A DNA stretch of 64,000 bases, taken from Acidimicrobiaceae bacterium. GTDB lineage: Bacteria; Actinomycetota; Acidimicrobiia; Acidimicrobiales; RAAP-2. Below, one piece after another: positions 20,245-28,181 of the stretch. The notes beneath the pieces were generated by a model, which was given only the letters and a program-made list of their open reading frames with translations, had not been told where the DNA came from and ran no database searches. Made by a program: the position numbers and the translations under genes. Every line of letters starts with the position of its first letter. Within the stretch, counting starts at the first letter, position 1. The DNA is taken from assembly GCA_027315315.1 (NCBI GenBank), contig DAHUYG010000033.1:1-64000 (forward strand), given 5' to 3'.

Positions 20245-20287
20245 GGGACCTAGGGCCCTATTGACCAGGCAGCGGGATCCCTAGCTT
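20245..20287 (+). promoter_or_regulatory. DosR-like box, -35 and -10 of the arginine deiminase operon
   Basis: GGGACCTAGGGCCC at 20245-20258, a TTGACC -35-like hexamer at 20261-20266, and TAGCTT (TANNNT) at 20282-20287, exactly 23 bases after the box. The predicted start point falls on or next to the ATG at 20295, so the mRNA is probably leaderless. Confidence 0.6.
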
Positions 20288-20294
20288 CTCTTGC

Positions 20295-21545
20295 ATGGTG
20301 ATGATCGAACGACCGACGGAGCGGACCACCACGACCCTCTCGGTCCGCTCGGAGGTGGGCACCCTCCGCCAGGCGATCGTGCACCGGCCGGGCCTCGAGC
20401 TCTCCCGACTCACGCCGCAGAACATCGGCGAGCTCCTCTTCGACGACGTGATGTGGGCGAAGCGGGCCAAGGAGGAGCACGACGCCTTCGCCGAGGCGCT
20501 CCGCGAGCACGGCGTGCGGGTGCACTACTACGGCCGGCTCCTGGCCGAGACGCTCGAGCTCCCCGAGGGCCGTTCCTTCGTGCTCGATCGTCTCTGCACC
20601 GCCGAGACCTTCGGGCCCTCGCTCGTGGCACCGGTGCGAAGGCTCTTCGACGACCTCGGCGGCCAGGCACTCGCCGAGTACCTCGTCGGCGGCGTGCTCA
20701 AGGCGGACCTCCAGCCGCTCCGGCCCCGCAGCCTGCGCTGGGACACGCTTCGGGCCGACGACTTCGTCCTACCCCCGCTCCCGAACCACCTGTTCCAGCG
20801 GGACAACTCGTGCTGGATCTACGGCGGCGTCACGGTCAACCCGATGGCCAAGCCGGCCCGCCAGCGTGAGTCGCTGCACACAAGGGCGATCTACCGGTTC
20901 CACCCGATGTTCGCCAACGCCGACTTCGCCTTCTACTACGGCGACGACGACCTGGCGCACCAGCCGGCGACGCTCGAGGGTGGGGACGTGCACGTCATCG
21001 GGAACGGCGCGGTGCTGGTCGGCATGGGCGAGCGGACCACCGCTATGGCGGTCGAGATCCTCGCCGGCGCGCTGTTCGCCTCGGCACAGGCCACCCGGGT
21101 GGTCGCGATCGAGCTGCCCCACTCGCACGCGTTCATGCACCTCGACACGGTCATGTCGATGGTGGACCGCAGCACCTTCGTCCTCTACCCCTACTTCGAT
21201 CGGCGCCTGCGGAGCTGGACGATCACCGACGAGGGCGACGGGCGGCTCTCGGTCACCCAGAACCGCTCGCTGTGGAGGACGATCGCCGAGATCTTGGGCG
21301 TCGACGAGGTGACCGTGCTCACCACCGACGAGGACGTCCGCGCCGCCGAGCGCGAGCAGTGGGACGACGGGACCAACTACCTGGCCGTCGCGCCGGGCGT
21401 GGTGCTCGGCTACGAACGCAACGTCGCCACCAACACGATGCTCCGCAAGCACGGGATCGAGGTGGTGAGCGTCACCGGGAGCGAGCTCGGGCGGGGCCGG
21501 GGCGGACCCAGGTGCATGACCTGCCCGATCGAGCGAGACGCCTGA
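20295..21545 (+). CDS. arcA: Arginine deiminase
   Basis: A 416-residue cytosolic enzyme converting arginine to citrulline and ammonia, first step of the ATP-yielding ADI pathway. It shows FQRDNSCWI, the [10 protein letters not shown] segment, the catalytic [12 protein letters not shown] region and the terminal nucleophile C407 in [10 protein letters not shown]. Length matches the family. No ribosome site precedes the ATG, while a -10 ends seven bases before it, so leaderless translation is likely. GTG and ATG codons immediately following are alternative starts. First gene of the arcA-arcB-arcC-usp operon. Confidence 0.96.
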   Translation: MVMIERPTERTTTTLSVRSEVGTLRQAIVHRPGLELSRLTPQNIGELLFDDVMWAKRAKEEHDAFAEALREHGVRVHYYGRLLAETLELPEGRSFVLDRLCTAETFGPSLVAPVRRLFDDLGGQALAEYLVGGVLKADLQPLRPRSLRWDTLRADDFVLPPLPNHLFQRDNSCWIYGGVTVNPMAKPARQRESLHTRAIYRFHPMFANADFAFYYGDDDLAHQPATLEGGDVHVIGNGAVLVGMGERTTAMAVEILAGALFASAQATRVVAIELPHSHAFMHLDTVMSMVDRSTFVLYPYFDRRLRSWTITDEGDGRLSVTQNRSLWRTIAEILGVDEVTVLTTDEDVRAAEREQWDDGTNYLAVAPGVVLGYERNVATNTMLRKHGIEVVSVTGSELGRGRGGPRCMTCPIERDA

Positions 21546-21571
21546 GAGGACGAGGCATGGAGGCCGAGGCG

Positions 21572-22567
21572 ATGGATCTTCACGGCAGGAACCTGTTGAA
21601 GGACACCGATTTGCGCGCCGACGAGTTCCTCACGCTCCTCGACACTGCGGACGGGCTGCGCGCGGAGAAGCGGGCCGGCGGCGAACGGCAGCGTCTGTGC
21701 GGGCGCAACATTGCGCTCATCTTCGAGAAGGCCTCGACGCGGACCCGATCGGCCTTCGAGGTCGCAGCGCACGACCAGGGCGCCCACGTCACCTACCTCG
21801 GCCCCGAGGAGTCCCAGCTCGGCCACAAGGAGTCGATGAAGGACACCGCCCGGGTCCTCGGCCGGATGTTCGACGGCATCGAGTACCGCGGCTTCAGCCA
21901 GGCCGCCGTCGAGACGCTCGGGCTCCATGCCGGCGTCCCGGTGTGGAACGGGCTGACCGACGAGTGGCACCCGACCCAGGCGCTGGCCGACATGCTCACG
22001 ATGCGCGATCACGCCTCCAAGCCGCTTTCGGCCGTCTCGTACTGCTATCTGGGCGACACCCGCAACAACACCGCGAACTCCTTGCTCGTGACCGGCGCCC
22101 GCCTCGGGCTCGACGTCCGCATGGCCGGCCCCGAGGCACTCTGGCCCTCGCCGGTCGTCCGCAACCTCGCCCACGAGCTCGCCGTCGCATCGGGCGCCGA
22201 GCTCACCGTGACCGACGACGTGTTCGAGGCGGTGCGCGGGGCCGACTACCTCTACACCGACGTGTGGGTCTCGATGGGCGAACCGGCGGAGTCCTGGGAC
22301 GAGCGGATCGATCTCCTGCTCCCCTTCCAGGTGAACGCGGCCGTCATGCACGCGGCCGGTAACCCGGAGGTGAAGTTCATGCACTGCCTGCCGGCGCTCC
22401 ACAACGAGGAGACCGAGGTCGGCCGGCGACTCCACGAGCGTCGCGGCCTGCGAGCGCTCGAGGTCACCGACGACGTCTTCGAGTCGCACGCGTCGCTCGT
22501 GTTCGACCAGGCCGAGAACCGTCTCCACACGATCAAGGCGCTGATGGTCGAGACGGCGGGCGACTGA
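21572..22567 (+). CDS. arcB: Ornithine carbamoyltransferase (catabolic)
   Basis: A 331-residue enzyme that, in this context, phosphorolyses citrulline to ornithine and carbamoyl phosphate. It has the carbamoyl-phosphate loop [11 protein letters not shown] (STRTR at 55-59), HPTQ (133-136) and the ornithine-binding HCLP (271-274), followed by HNEETEVG. I prefer the ATG at 21572, with GGAGG eight bases upstream, over the ATG at 21557. Its position between arcA and arcC assigns it to the catabolic direction. Sequence alone cannot separate ArcB from ArgF. Confidence 0.94.
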   Translation: MDLHGRNLLKDTDLRADEFLTLLDTADGLRAEKRAGGERQRLCGRNIALIFEKASTRTRSAFEVAAHDQGAHVTYLGPEESQLGHKESMKDTARVLGRMFDGIEYRGFSQAAVETLGLHAGVPVWNGLTDEWHPTQALADMLTMRDHASKPLSAVSYCYLGDTRNNTANSLLVTGARLGLDVRMAGPEALWPSPVVRNLAHELAVASGAELTVTDDVFEAVRGADYLYTDVWVSMGEPAESWDERIDLLLPFQVNAAVMHAAGNPEVKFMHCLPALHNEETEVGRRLHERRGLRALEVTDDVFESHASLVFDQAENRLHTIKALMVETAGD

Positions 22568-22568
22568 C

Positions 22569-23549
22569 GTGCGGCTCGTGGCCGCCCTGGGGGGCAACGC
22601 CCTGCTCGAGCGGGGGGACGCCCCCGACGCCGCCGTGCAGGCGGCCCACGTGGCCGAGGCCGTCGGGGTGCTGGCCCCCCTCTCGAGGGATTACCAGCTC
22701 GTGGTCACCCACGGCAACGGGCCGCAGGTCGGCCTGCTCGCGGTCGAGTCGGCCGACGATCCGGCATTGACCCGGCCCTATCCCTTCGACGTCCTCGGGG
22801 CCGAGACCCAGGGGATGATCGGGTATCTGCTCGTCCAGGCCCTGGAGAACGCGCTGTCGGACCACAAGGTCGCCGGCCTCATCACCCAGACGCTGGTGGA
22901 CGCGGACGACCCGGCCTTCTCGGCGCCCACCAAATTCGTGGGGCCGGCCTTCGCCGACGAGGACGAGGCGAGGTCGCTCGCCGAGCGGTTCGGCTGGACC
23001 CTCGCCCGCGACGGCGACAGCCTCCGGCGTGTCGTCGCCTCACCCGAACCGCTCGAGATCCTCGAGCTCGCGACGATCGAGCGGCTGATCGAGGCGGGCG
23101 TGGTGGTCGTGTGCGCGGGCGGGGGCGGGGTGCCCGTCGTCCGGCGGCCCGACGGGACCCTCGCGGGTGCCCAGGCCGTGGTCGACAAGGACCTCGCCGC
23201 GGCCCTGCTCGCCGGGCGCCTCGGGGCGGACGCCCTCATGCTCCTGACCGACGTGGGCGCCGTGGAGCTCGACTTCGGCACGCCGGCCGCCCGGGCCGTC
23301 CGACAGGCCTCACCCGGGTTCCTCCGGGCCGGGCGCTTCCCCGCCGGTTCGATGGGGCCGAAGGTCGAGGCGGCGGCCCGCTTCGTGGAGGCGACGGGCA
23401 AGCGCGCCATGATCGGGCGCCTCCGGGATGCGCCCGAGTTGCTCTCGGGAGCCCGCGGGACGCTCGTCGGTCCGGGCCTCGACGCCGTGGTCGAGCCGAT
23501 CCGGGGCGCCGGGCGAGGGACCGGATCGGTCGCCGGGGCAGCGCGCTGA
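22569..23549 (+). CDS. arcC: Carbamate kinase
   Basis: A 326-residue amino-acid-kinase-fold enzyme that makes ATP from carbamoyl phosphate and ADP, the energy-conserving end of the ADI pathway. It shows AALGGNALL at the start, THGNGPQVG, ETQGMIGYLL, CAGGGGVPV and VVDKDLAAALLA, then SMGPKVEAA. GTG start two bases after the arcB stop, so tightly coupled. Length is as usual (about 310-330). Confidence 0.96.
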   Translation: MRLVAALGGNALLERGDAPDAAVQAAHVAEAVGVLAPLSRDYQLVVTHGNGPQVGLLAVESADDPALTRPYPFDVLGAETQGMIGYLLVQALENALSDHKVAGLITQTLVDADDPAFSAPTKFVGPAFADEDEARSLAERFGWTLARDGDSLRRVVASPEPLEILELATIERLIEAGVVVVCAGGGGVPVVRRPDGTLAGAQAVVDKDLAAALLAGRLGADALMLLTDVGAVELDFGTPAARAVRQASPGFLRAGRFPAGSMGPKVEAAARFVEATGKRAMIGRLRDAPELLSGARGTLVGPGLDAVVEPIRGAGRGTGSVAGAAR

Positions 23550-23600
23550 GCAGAAGCGATAGCGTGCGACGCCCGACCGGTGAACCTGGAGGTTGAGACG

Positions 23601-24041
23601 ATGGCTGCATCCGCGACCGAGGACGGCGACCGGATCGTGGTGGGCTACGACGGGTCCTCGTCGTCGAAGGCCGCCCTCGAGTGGGCGGCTCGCCAGGCGA
23701 GCGACACCGGCGCCCCGCTCGTGGTGGTGACGACCTGGACCTGGCCGACCTCCTACGGCGCCCCGCTCGCCCTGCCCGAGGGTTTCGACCCGGCGGCCGC
23801 CTCGCAGGCGATCCTCGACGAGGCGGCCGAGGAGCTGAAGGACAAGCATCCGGACCTCCGGGTGCGCTTCGAGAACCCGGAGGGTCCCGCAGCGCCCGCC
23901 CTCGTGACTGCGTCAGAGGGGGCGTCGCTCCTCGTGGTCGGGTCGCGGGGCCACGGAGAGTTCGTCGGCATGCTCCTCGGATCGGTGAGCGAGCACTGCG
24001 TCACCCATGCGACGTGCCCGGTGCTCGTCTTTCGCAGCTGA
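23601..24041 (+). CDS. Universal stress protein (UspA fold)
   Basis: A 146-residue Usp with IVVGYDGSSSSKAAL at the N-terminal strand and the ATP-binding C-terminal motif GSRGHGEFVGMLLGSVS, then CPVLVF. ATG chosen because CCTGGAGG lies ten bases upstream; an in-frame GTG at 23580 is less likely. Last gene of the arginine deiminase operon. Usp proteins bind ATP and are typical members of hypoxia/dormancy regulons. Unlike the copy at 13.5 kb it is intact. Confidence 0.92.
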   Translation: MAASATEDGDRIVVGYDGSSSSKAALEWAARQASDTGAPLVVVTTWTWPTSYGAPLALPEGFDPAAASQAILDEAAEELKDKHPDLRVRFENPEGPAAPALVTASEGASLLVVGSRGHGEFVGMLLGSVSEHCVTHATCPVLVFRS

Positions 24042-24061
24042 CGTCCCGAGGAGGCGGGACG
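24042..24061. terminator. Bidirectional hairpin between convergent genes
   Basis: Arms CGTCCCG (24042-24048) and CGGGACG (24055-24061) with a six-base loop. It fills the short gap between the stop of the stress-protein gene (plus) and the stop of the patatin gene (minus). Confidence 0.55.
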
Positions 24062-24063
24062 CC

Positions 24064-24945
24064 TCAGCCCCAGAACCCGCCGATCCGATCGGCGATCTCC
24101 TCGCCCTGGCGACGGCCCTCGAGCGCGGCGCGCGGCGCGATCGAGGCGTCCATCAGGTTCATCCCCATGGCGGCGGCGGAGGCGTCCGGCGCGACGACCT
24201 CGACGTCGGCCCCCGAGTCGGTGAGGGCGGCGCGCTCGTGCTCGGCGGTCTCGATCAGCCGGGCGAGCCGGGGATCGCCGGCCGGCATCCGCTCCCCGGT
24301 CATGAGCGTCACGATCAGCACCCGGTCGTGCCCGACCGCCAGGTCGGCGTTCGCGCCCGAGCGCATCCCACCGTCCATGTAGCGACGGCCCCCGATGGTG
24401 ATCGGCGAGAACAGCCCGGGCACACAGCAGCTCGACGCCACCGCCCGGTCGAGCTCGACGCCCGCCGCCTTGTTCCACACCTTGAACTCGCCGGTCTCGG
24501 CGTCGACGGCGGTGCACGAATAGCGCTCGGGCCAGGGCTCGCCCCTCAGGTAGCCGAAGACCCCCACGAACTGGTCCTCGGGCATCGCCTCGGCCTCGAG
24601 GGCGAAGCGCCCGATGGCCCGGCGGCGCTCCTCGGGCTCGAGCTCCGCCGAGGACACCATCAGCGCCATGAACCCGGCCATGCGCTCGGCCATGCCCGAT
24701 GCGGCCGCCCCGGTCGAGGTCGGGTCGCTGCCGGGACGACCCGACGACTCGCTGTAGCGGAGCACCTGGGCCTCCATGTCGCGACCGAGGGCGAGCTGCG
24801 CGCCGACCGCGGAGCCCGCCGAGGTCCCCACGATGAAGTCGGCGGCGAAGAGATCGACGCCGCTGCGCTTCAGCCCGGCGCAGAGCCCGGTCTGCCATGC
24901 GATGCCGACCGATCCCCCGCCGCTCAACACCAGTGCCCTGCGCAT
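24064..24945 (-). CDS. Patatin-like phospholipase
   Basis: A 293-residue serine acyl hydrolase of the patatin/RssA type. It has the oxyanion loop LSGGGSVG (8-14), nucleophile elbow GTSAG with S42, and the catalytic-dyad aspartate in MDGGMRSGANADLA. No signal peptide, so cytosolic or membrane-associated. A perfect AAGGAGG ribosome site lies at the end of the preceding dehydrogenase gene. Substrate unknown. As last gene of the dehydrogenase/monooxygenase set it probably hydrolyses an ester or lipid intermediate. Confidence 0.9.
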   Translation of the reverse strand: MRRALVLSGGGSVGIAWQTGLCAGLKRSGVDLFAADFIVGTSAGSAVGAQLALGRDMEAQVLRYSESSGRPGSDPTSTGAAASGMAERMAGFMALMVSSAELEPEERRRAIGRFALEAEAMPEDQFVGVFGYLRGEPWPERYSCTAVDAETGEFKVWNKAAGVELDRAVASSCCVPGLFSPITIGGRRYMDGGMRSGANADLAVGHDRVLIVTLMTGERMPAGDPRLARLIETAEHERAALTDSGADVEVVAPDASAAAMGMNLMDASIAPRAALEGRRQGEEIADRIGGFWG

Positions 24946-24956
24946 GTCGGCCTCCT

Positions 24957-25994
24957 TCAGGCGGTCACGAGGATCTTGCAGTGGCGCTCGGGGTTGCCCA
25001 GGTCCTCGAACGCCTGGGCCACCCCGTCCAGCGCGACCTGTCCGGTGATCATCGGCTCGACGTCCACCTCGCCCTCTGCGATCGCGCGCAGGGTATCGGA
25101 GAACTCGTCGAGCTCGTAGCCGAAGCAGAAGTGGACCGAGAGCTCCTTGGCGATCCCCCAGAACGGGGTGACCCGGTCCTCGCCCATGCAGACCCCGACG
25201 ACGACGATGCGCGTCTTGGGCGGGGCCGCCTGGAGCGCCGAGTCGATGACCCCCGGCACGCCGACCGCCTCGAAGATGACCGGCTGGCGGTCGCCGGCGT
25301 GCTCGGACCACGCGTCGAACACGTCGGCGGTGGCCGGGTCCACGACGTGGTGGGCCCCCATCCGGGCGGCCAGGTCGCGGCGCATCGAGGAGTAGTCCGA
25401 CACCACGATCGGCTCGACGCCCCGGCGAACGAGCGCCGCCACGACCGCGATCCCGACCGGCCCGGCACCCATCACGATCGCGCCCTCCCCCGGCGCGATG
25501 CCCGAGCGGTTGACCGCGTGAAGCCCGACCGCCATGGGCTCGGTCAGGGCCGCCCGCCGCGCATCGAGCCCGTTAGGCACCTCGAGGGCGAGCGGCGCCG
25601 ACAGCAGCATGCGCTCGCCGTAGCCTGCGGGCAGCTCGTTGGAGTACGCCAGGTCCTGCACCCCCGAAGCGCTGACCATGACCGGGACCGAGGTCACGAG
25701 CGTGCCGGGCTTCGGACCCTGGGTGTCGGGGCCGAGTTCCAGGACCTCGGCGGCGAACTCGTGACCCATGAACACGTCGCGTCCGACGTCCACGGTGCCG
25801 CCGCCGAGCGCCGGCCCGCCGCGCATCGACGCGATCAGTCCGACGAGCGTCGCCCCGTGCTTGGCGAAGTGCAGGTCCGACCCGCAGATCCCGCACGCCT
25901 TCACCTCCACCAGCACTTGTCCGAACGCCGCCTCGGGGTCGGGGATGTCGTCGCGCACGATCATCTGCCCGTTGCGCAGCACGGCGGCGCGCAT
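24957..25994 (-). CDS. Zinc-type medium-chain alcohol dehydrogenase
   Basis: A 345-residue MDR-family oxidoreductase. The catalytic zinc site is visible as CGICGSDLH and GHEFAAEV, and the coenzyme fold as IVMGAGPVGIAVV with VVSDYS after the second strand. The four-cysteine structural zinc loop of classical alcohol dehydrogenases is absent, and that region reads VPVMVSASGVQDLAYS. The ATG overlaps the stop of the luciferase-like gene as TGATG. Probably oxidises a secondary alcohol or diol made by the neighbouring enzymes. Substrate not determinable from sequence. Confidence 0.9.
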   Translation of the reverse strand: MRAAVLRNGQMIVRDDIPDPEAAFGQVLVEVKACGICGSDLHFAKHGATLVGLIASMRGGPALGGGTVDVGRDVFMGHEFAAEVLELGPDTQGPKPGTLVTSVPVMVSASGVQDLAYSNELPAGYGERMLLSAPLALEVPNGLDARRAALTEPMAVGLHAVNRSGIAPGEGAIVMGAGPVGIAVVAALVRRGVEPIVVSDYSSMRRDLAARMGAHHVVDPATADVFDAWSEHAGDRQPVIFEAVGVPGVIDSALQAAPPKTRIVVVGVCMGEDRVTPFWGIAKELSVHFCFGYELDEFSDTLRAIAEGEVDVEPMITGQVALDGVAQAFEDLGNPERHCKILVTA

Positions 25995-27196
25995 CAGGCG
26001 TTCCCGGGGTTGGCGGTGGTGGCCTTCTCCTCGACGTGGCTGGTGATGGCGTTCATGATCGCCTCGCCGGCACGCCCGAAGAGCTGGTCGCGCTTGGACG
26101 CCGCCCAGTCGTGGGAGTCCTTGGGCGCGGCCAGCTTGTGCTTGAAGTGCGGGATCACCTCGCGGGCGAAGAGCCGATAGGAGCGCAACGTGGCGTCGTG
26201 GTCGGCCCAGTCGTGGCCGAGCATAAGGAAGGTCCCAAATCCCCCCGACTGCTCGAGGAGCCCTTCGATGTAGGCGATGGCGTCCTCGGGCGTCCCGATC
26301 ACGATGTTGCCGCCCTCGGCGTAGCTCTCGACAAAGGCGCGGGGGTCCTTCGAGGACTCGACCTGGTAGCCGAGCGGCACGAAGCCGGCCGTCCCGAAGT
26401 ACTTGGAGAAGTCCTCCAGGCCGTGGGTGCAGTCCTCGATGGCCTGGTCGCGGGTCTCGGCGATGTGCATCGCCCCGAGCACCCGCCAGCTTTCGCGATC
26501 GGGCGGCGGGTTCCCCGTCGAGGCGGCCTGCTCCTCGACCACGCCCCAGGCGTTCCCGATGGCGGCGAAGCCTCCCTCGATGACCTGCATGGAGAGCGAC
26601 AGGAGCGAGACCCCGTAGCGGCCGGCGAGCCGGGGCCCCGACGGCGAGATCATCGCCGCCACCGCCACCTCGAAGTGGGGGTAGGTGTAGGGACGCAGCT
26701 GGAGACGCGCCTCTCGCATCGTGAACCAGTCGGTCTCACGGGTCACCGGCTCCTCGGAACGCAACAGCGCGAGGATCGCCTCGAGCGACTCCTCCATGCG
26801 CGGCCGCTGGGTCACCGGGTCGATGCCCATGACGAACGCGTCGGTCGGAAGGGCGCCGGGTCCGGTGCCGAACATGACCCGACCATGGGTCAGGTGGTCG
26901 AGCAGCACCATGCGGTCGGCCACCAGCCACGGGTGGTGGTACGGGAGGGAGACCACGCCGGTGCCGAGCCTGATGTGCTTCGTCCGCTCGGCCGCCACCG
27001 CGATGAAGATCTCCGGGCAGCCGATGAGCTCGTAGCCCCCCGAGTGGTGCTCGCCGAACCATGCCTCGTCGTAACCGAGCCGGTCGAGCTCGACCACCCG
27101 CTCGAGGTCGTAGTCGAGCGCGAGCGTTGGGTTCTGGCCGAGGGGATGGAACGGTGCGTAGAACACGCCGAAGCGCAGCGGTGCGGTCATGGTCAT
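25994..27196 (-). CDS. Luciferase-like (LLM class) flavin-dependent monooxygenase
   Basis: A 400-residue TIM-barrel FMN/F420-type oxidoreductase. Family marks are RLGYDEAWFGEHHSGG near residue 45, IRLGTGVVSLPYHHP, and GRVMFGTGPGALPTDA. It starts at ATGACCATGACC, where the first ATG overlaps the epoxide hydrolase stop as ATGA and AGAAAGG lies upstream. Such enzymes insert oxygen or transfer hydride using reduced flavin. Here it stands between an epoxide hydrolase and a dehydrogenase and ends coupled to the latter. A reductase component is not present nearby. Confidence 0.9.
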   Translation of the reverse strand: MTMTAPLRFGVFYAPFHPLGQNPTLALDYDLERVVELDRLGYDEAWFGEHHSGGYELIGCPEIFIAVAAERTKHIRLGTGVVSLPYHHPWLVADRMVLLDHLTHGRVMFGTGPGALPTDAFVMGIDPVTQRPRMEESLEAILALLRSEEPVTRETDWFTMREARLQLRPYTYPHFEVAVAAMISPSGPRLAGRYGVSLLSLSMQVIEGGFAAIGNAWGVVEEQAASTGNPPPDRESWRVLGAMHIAETRDQAIEDCTHGLEDFSKYFGTAGFVPLGYQVESSKDPRAFVESYAEGGNIVIGTPEDAIAYIEGLLEQSGGFGTFLMLGHDWADHDATLRSYRLFAREVIPHFKHKLAAPKDSHDWAASKRDQLFGRAGEAIMNAITSHVEEKATTANPGNA

Positions 27197-28173
27197 GCCT
27201 TTCTGTCCAAGACGTCGTTGAAGAATCCGAGGAGCGCCGCGTTCACCTCGTCGGGCCGTTCCTGCTGGACCCAGTGACCGGCGCCCTCGATCGAGACGTT
27301 GCCCCGGTGCTCGTCGAGGAACGCGAGCCCCGGTTCGACCGGGGCGAAGCCGGCCACCGGGTCGTCGGCACCGGTGATGAAGAGGGAGGGGCATCTGACG
27401 TGCGCGTCGGCGAGGTGGGCGCTGTGCTCCCAGTTGGCGTCGAGGTTCCGATACCAGTTGAGCCCGCCGGTGAAGCCGGTCCTCGTGAACTCCGCCACGT
27501 AGAAGTCGAGGTCCTCCTGGCCCAGCCACGCCGGCAACGGCCCCTTGGGCTCGGGCAGCCGGTCGATGAACCCCCCGCCGCTCATTGCGACCAGCGTCCC
27601 CACGTCCTCGGGTGCCATCTCGCTCGGCTTAGGCCCGGCAAGGAGCCGGCGCATCGTGCGCGCCGGGTCTCCCCCGAGCTCGGCGTCGGCGACCCCGGGT
27701 TCTTGGAAGTAGATGATGTAGAAGAATCCGTCGCCGAAGAGCTGGCGCATCACGGCAATGGGGGCGACGGGCCCGCGGGGCAAGAACGGGACGCTCATGC
27801 CGACCACCGCCCGGACCCGCTCCGGCGCCATGAGGGCGAGCTGCCAGGCGACGATCGATCCCCAGTCGTGGCCGACCACGAGCGCCCGCTCCTCGCCCAG
27901 GTCGTCGACGACGGCGAGCAGGTCGCCGGTGAGCGCTTCGATGCCGTAGTCGGCGATCGCCTCGGGGCGGTCGGATCGCCCGTAGCCCCGCTGGTCGGGC
28001 ACGGCGACGCGGAAGCCCGCCTCGATCAGCACCGGCACCTGCCTGCGCCACGAGTAGGCGAGCTCGGGGAAGCCGTGCGCAAGCACCACGAGGGGTCCCT
28101 CGCCGCCGACGTCCACCGCCAGCCGCACGCCGTGACGCTCGACGGTGCGGGTCTCGGTCCCTTCCAGTGTCAT
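27193..28173 (-). CDS. Soluble epoxide hydrolase (alpha/beta-hydrolase)
   Basis: A 326-residue hydrolase close to true soluble epoxide hydrolases. It has the oxyanion motif HGFPE, the nucleophile D103 in GHDWGS, lid tyrosines in YIIYFQEPGVADAEL and LNWYRNLDANWE (both very like mammalian sEH), and the base histidine in GAGHWVQQERP. These features favour epoxide opening over ester hydrolysis. GGAGCGACG precedes the ATG, which lies eight bases after the stop of the FAD monooxygenase gene. That pairing suggests an epoxidation-then-hydrolysis pathway. Confidence 0.93.
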   Translation of the reverse strand: MTLEGTETRTVERHGVRLAVDVGGEGPLVVLAHGFPELAYSWRRQVPVLIEAGFRVAVPDQRGYGRSDRPEAIADYGIEALTGDLLAVVDDLGEERALVVGHDWGSIVAWQLALMAPERVRAVVGMSVPFLPRGPVAPIAVMRQLFGDGFFYIIYFQEPGVADAELGGDPARTMRRLLAGPKPSEMAPEDVGTLVAMSGGGFIDRLPEPKGPLPAWLGQEDLDFYVAEFTRTGFTGGLNWYRNLDANWEHSAHLADAHVRCPSLFITGADDPVAGFAPVEPGLAFLDEHRGNVSIEGAGHWVQQERPDEVNAALLGFFNDVLDRKA

Positions 28174-28181
28174 CGTCGCTC

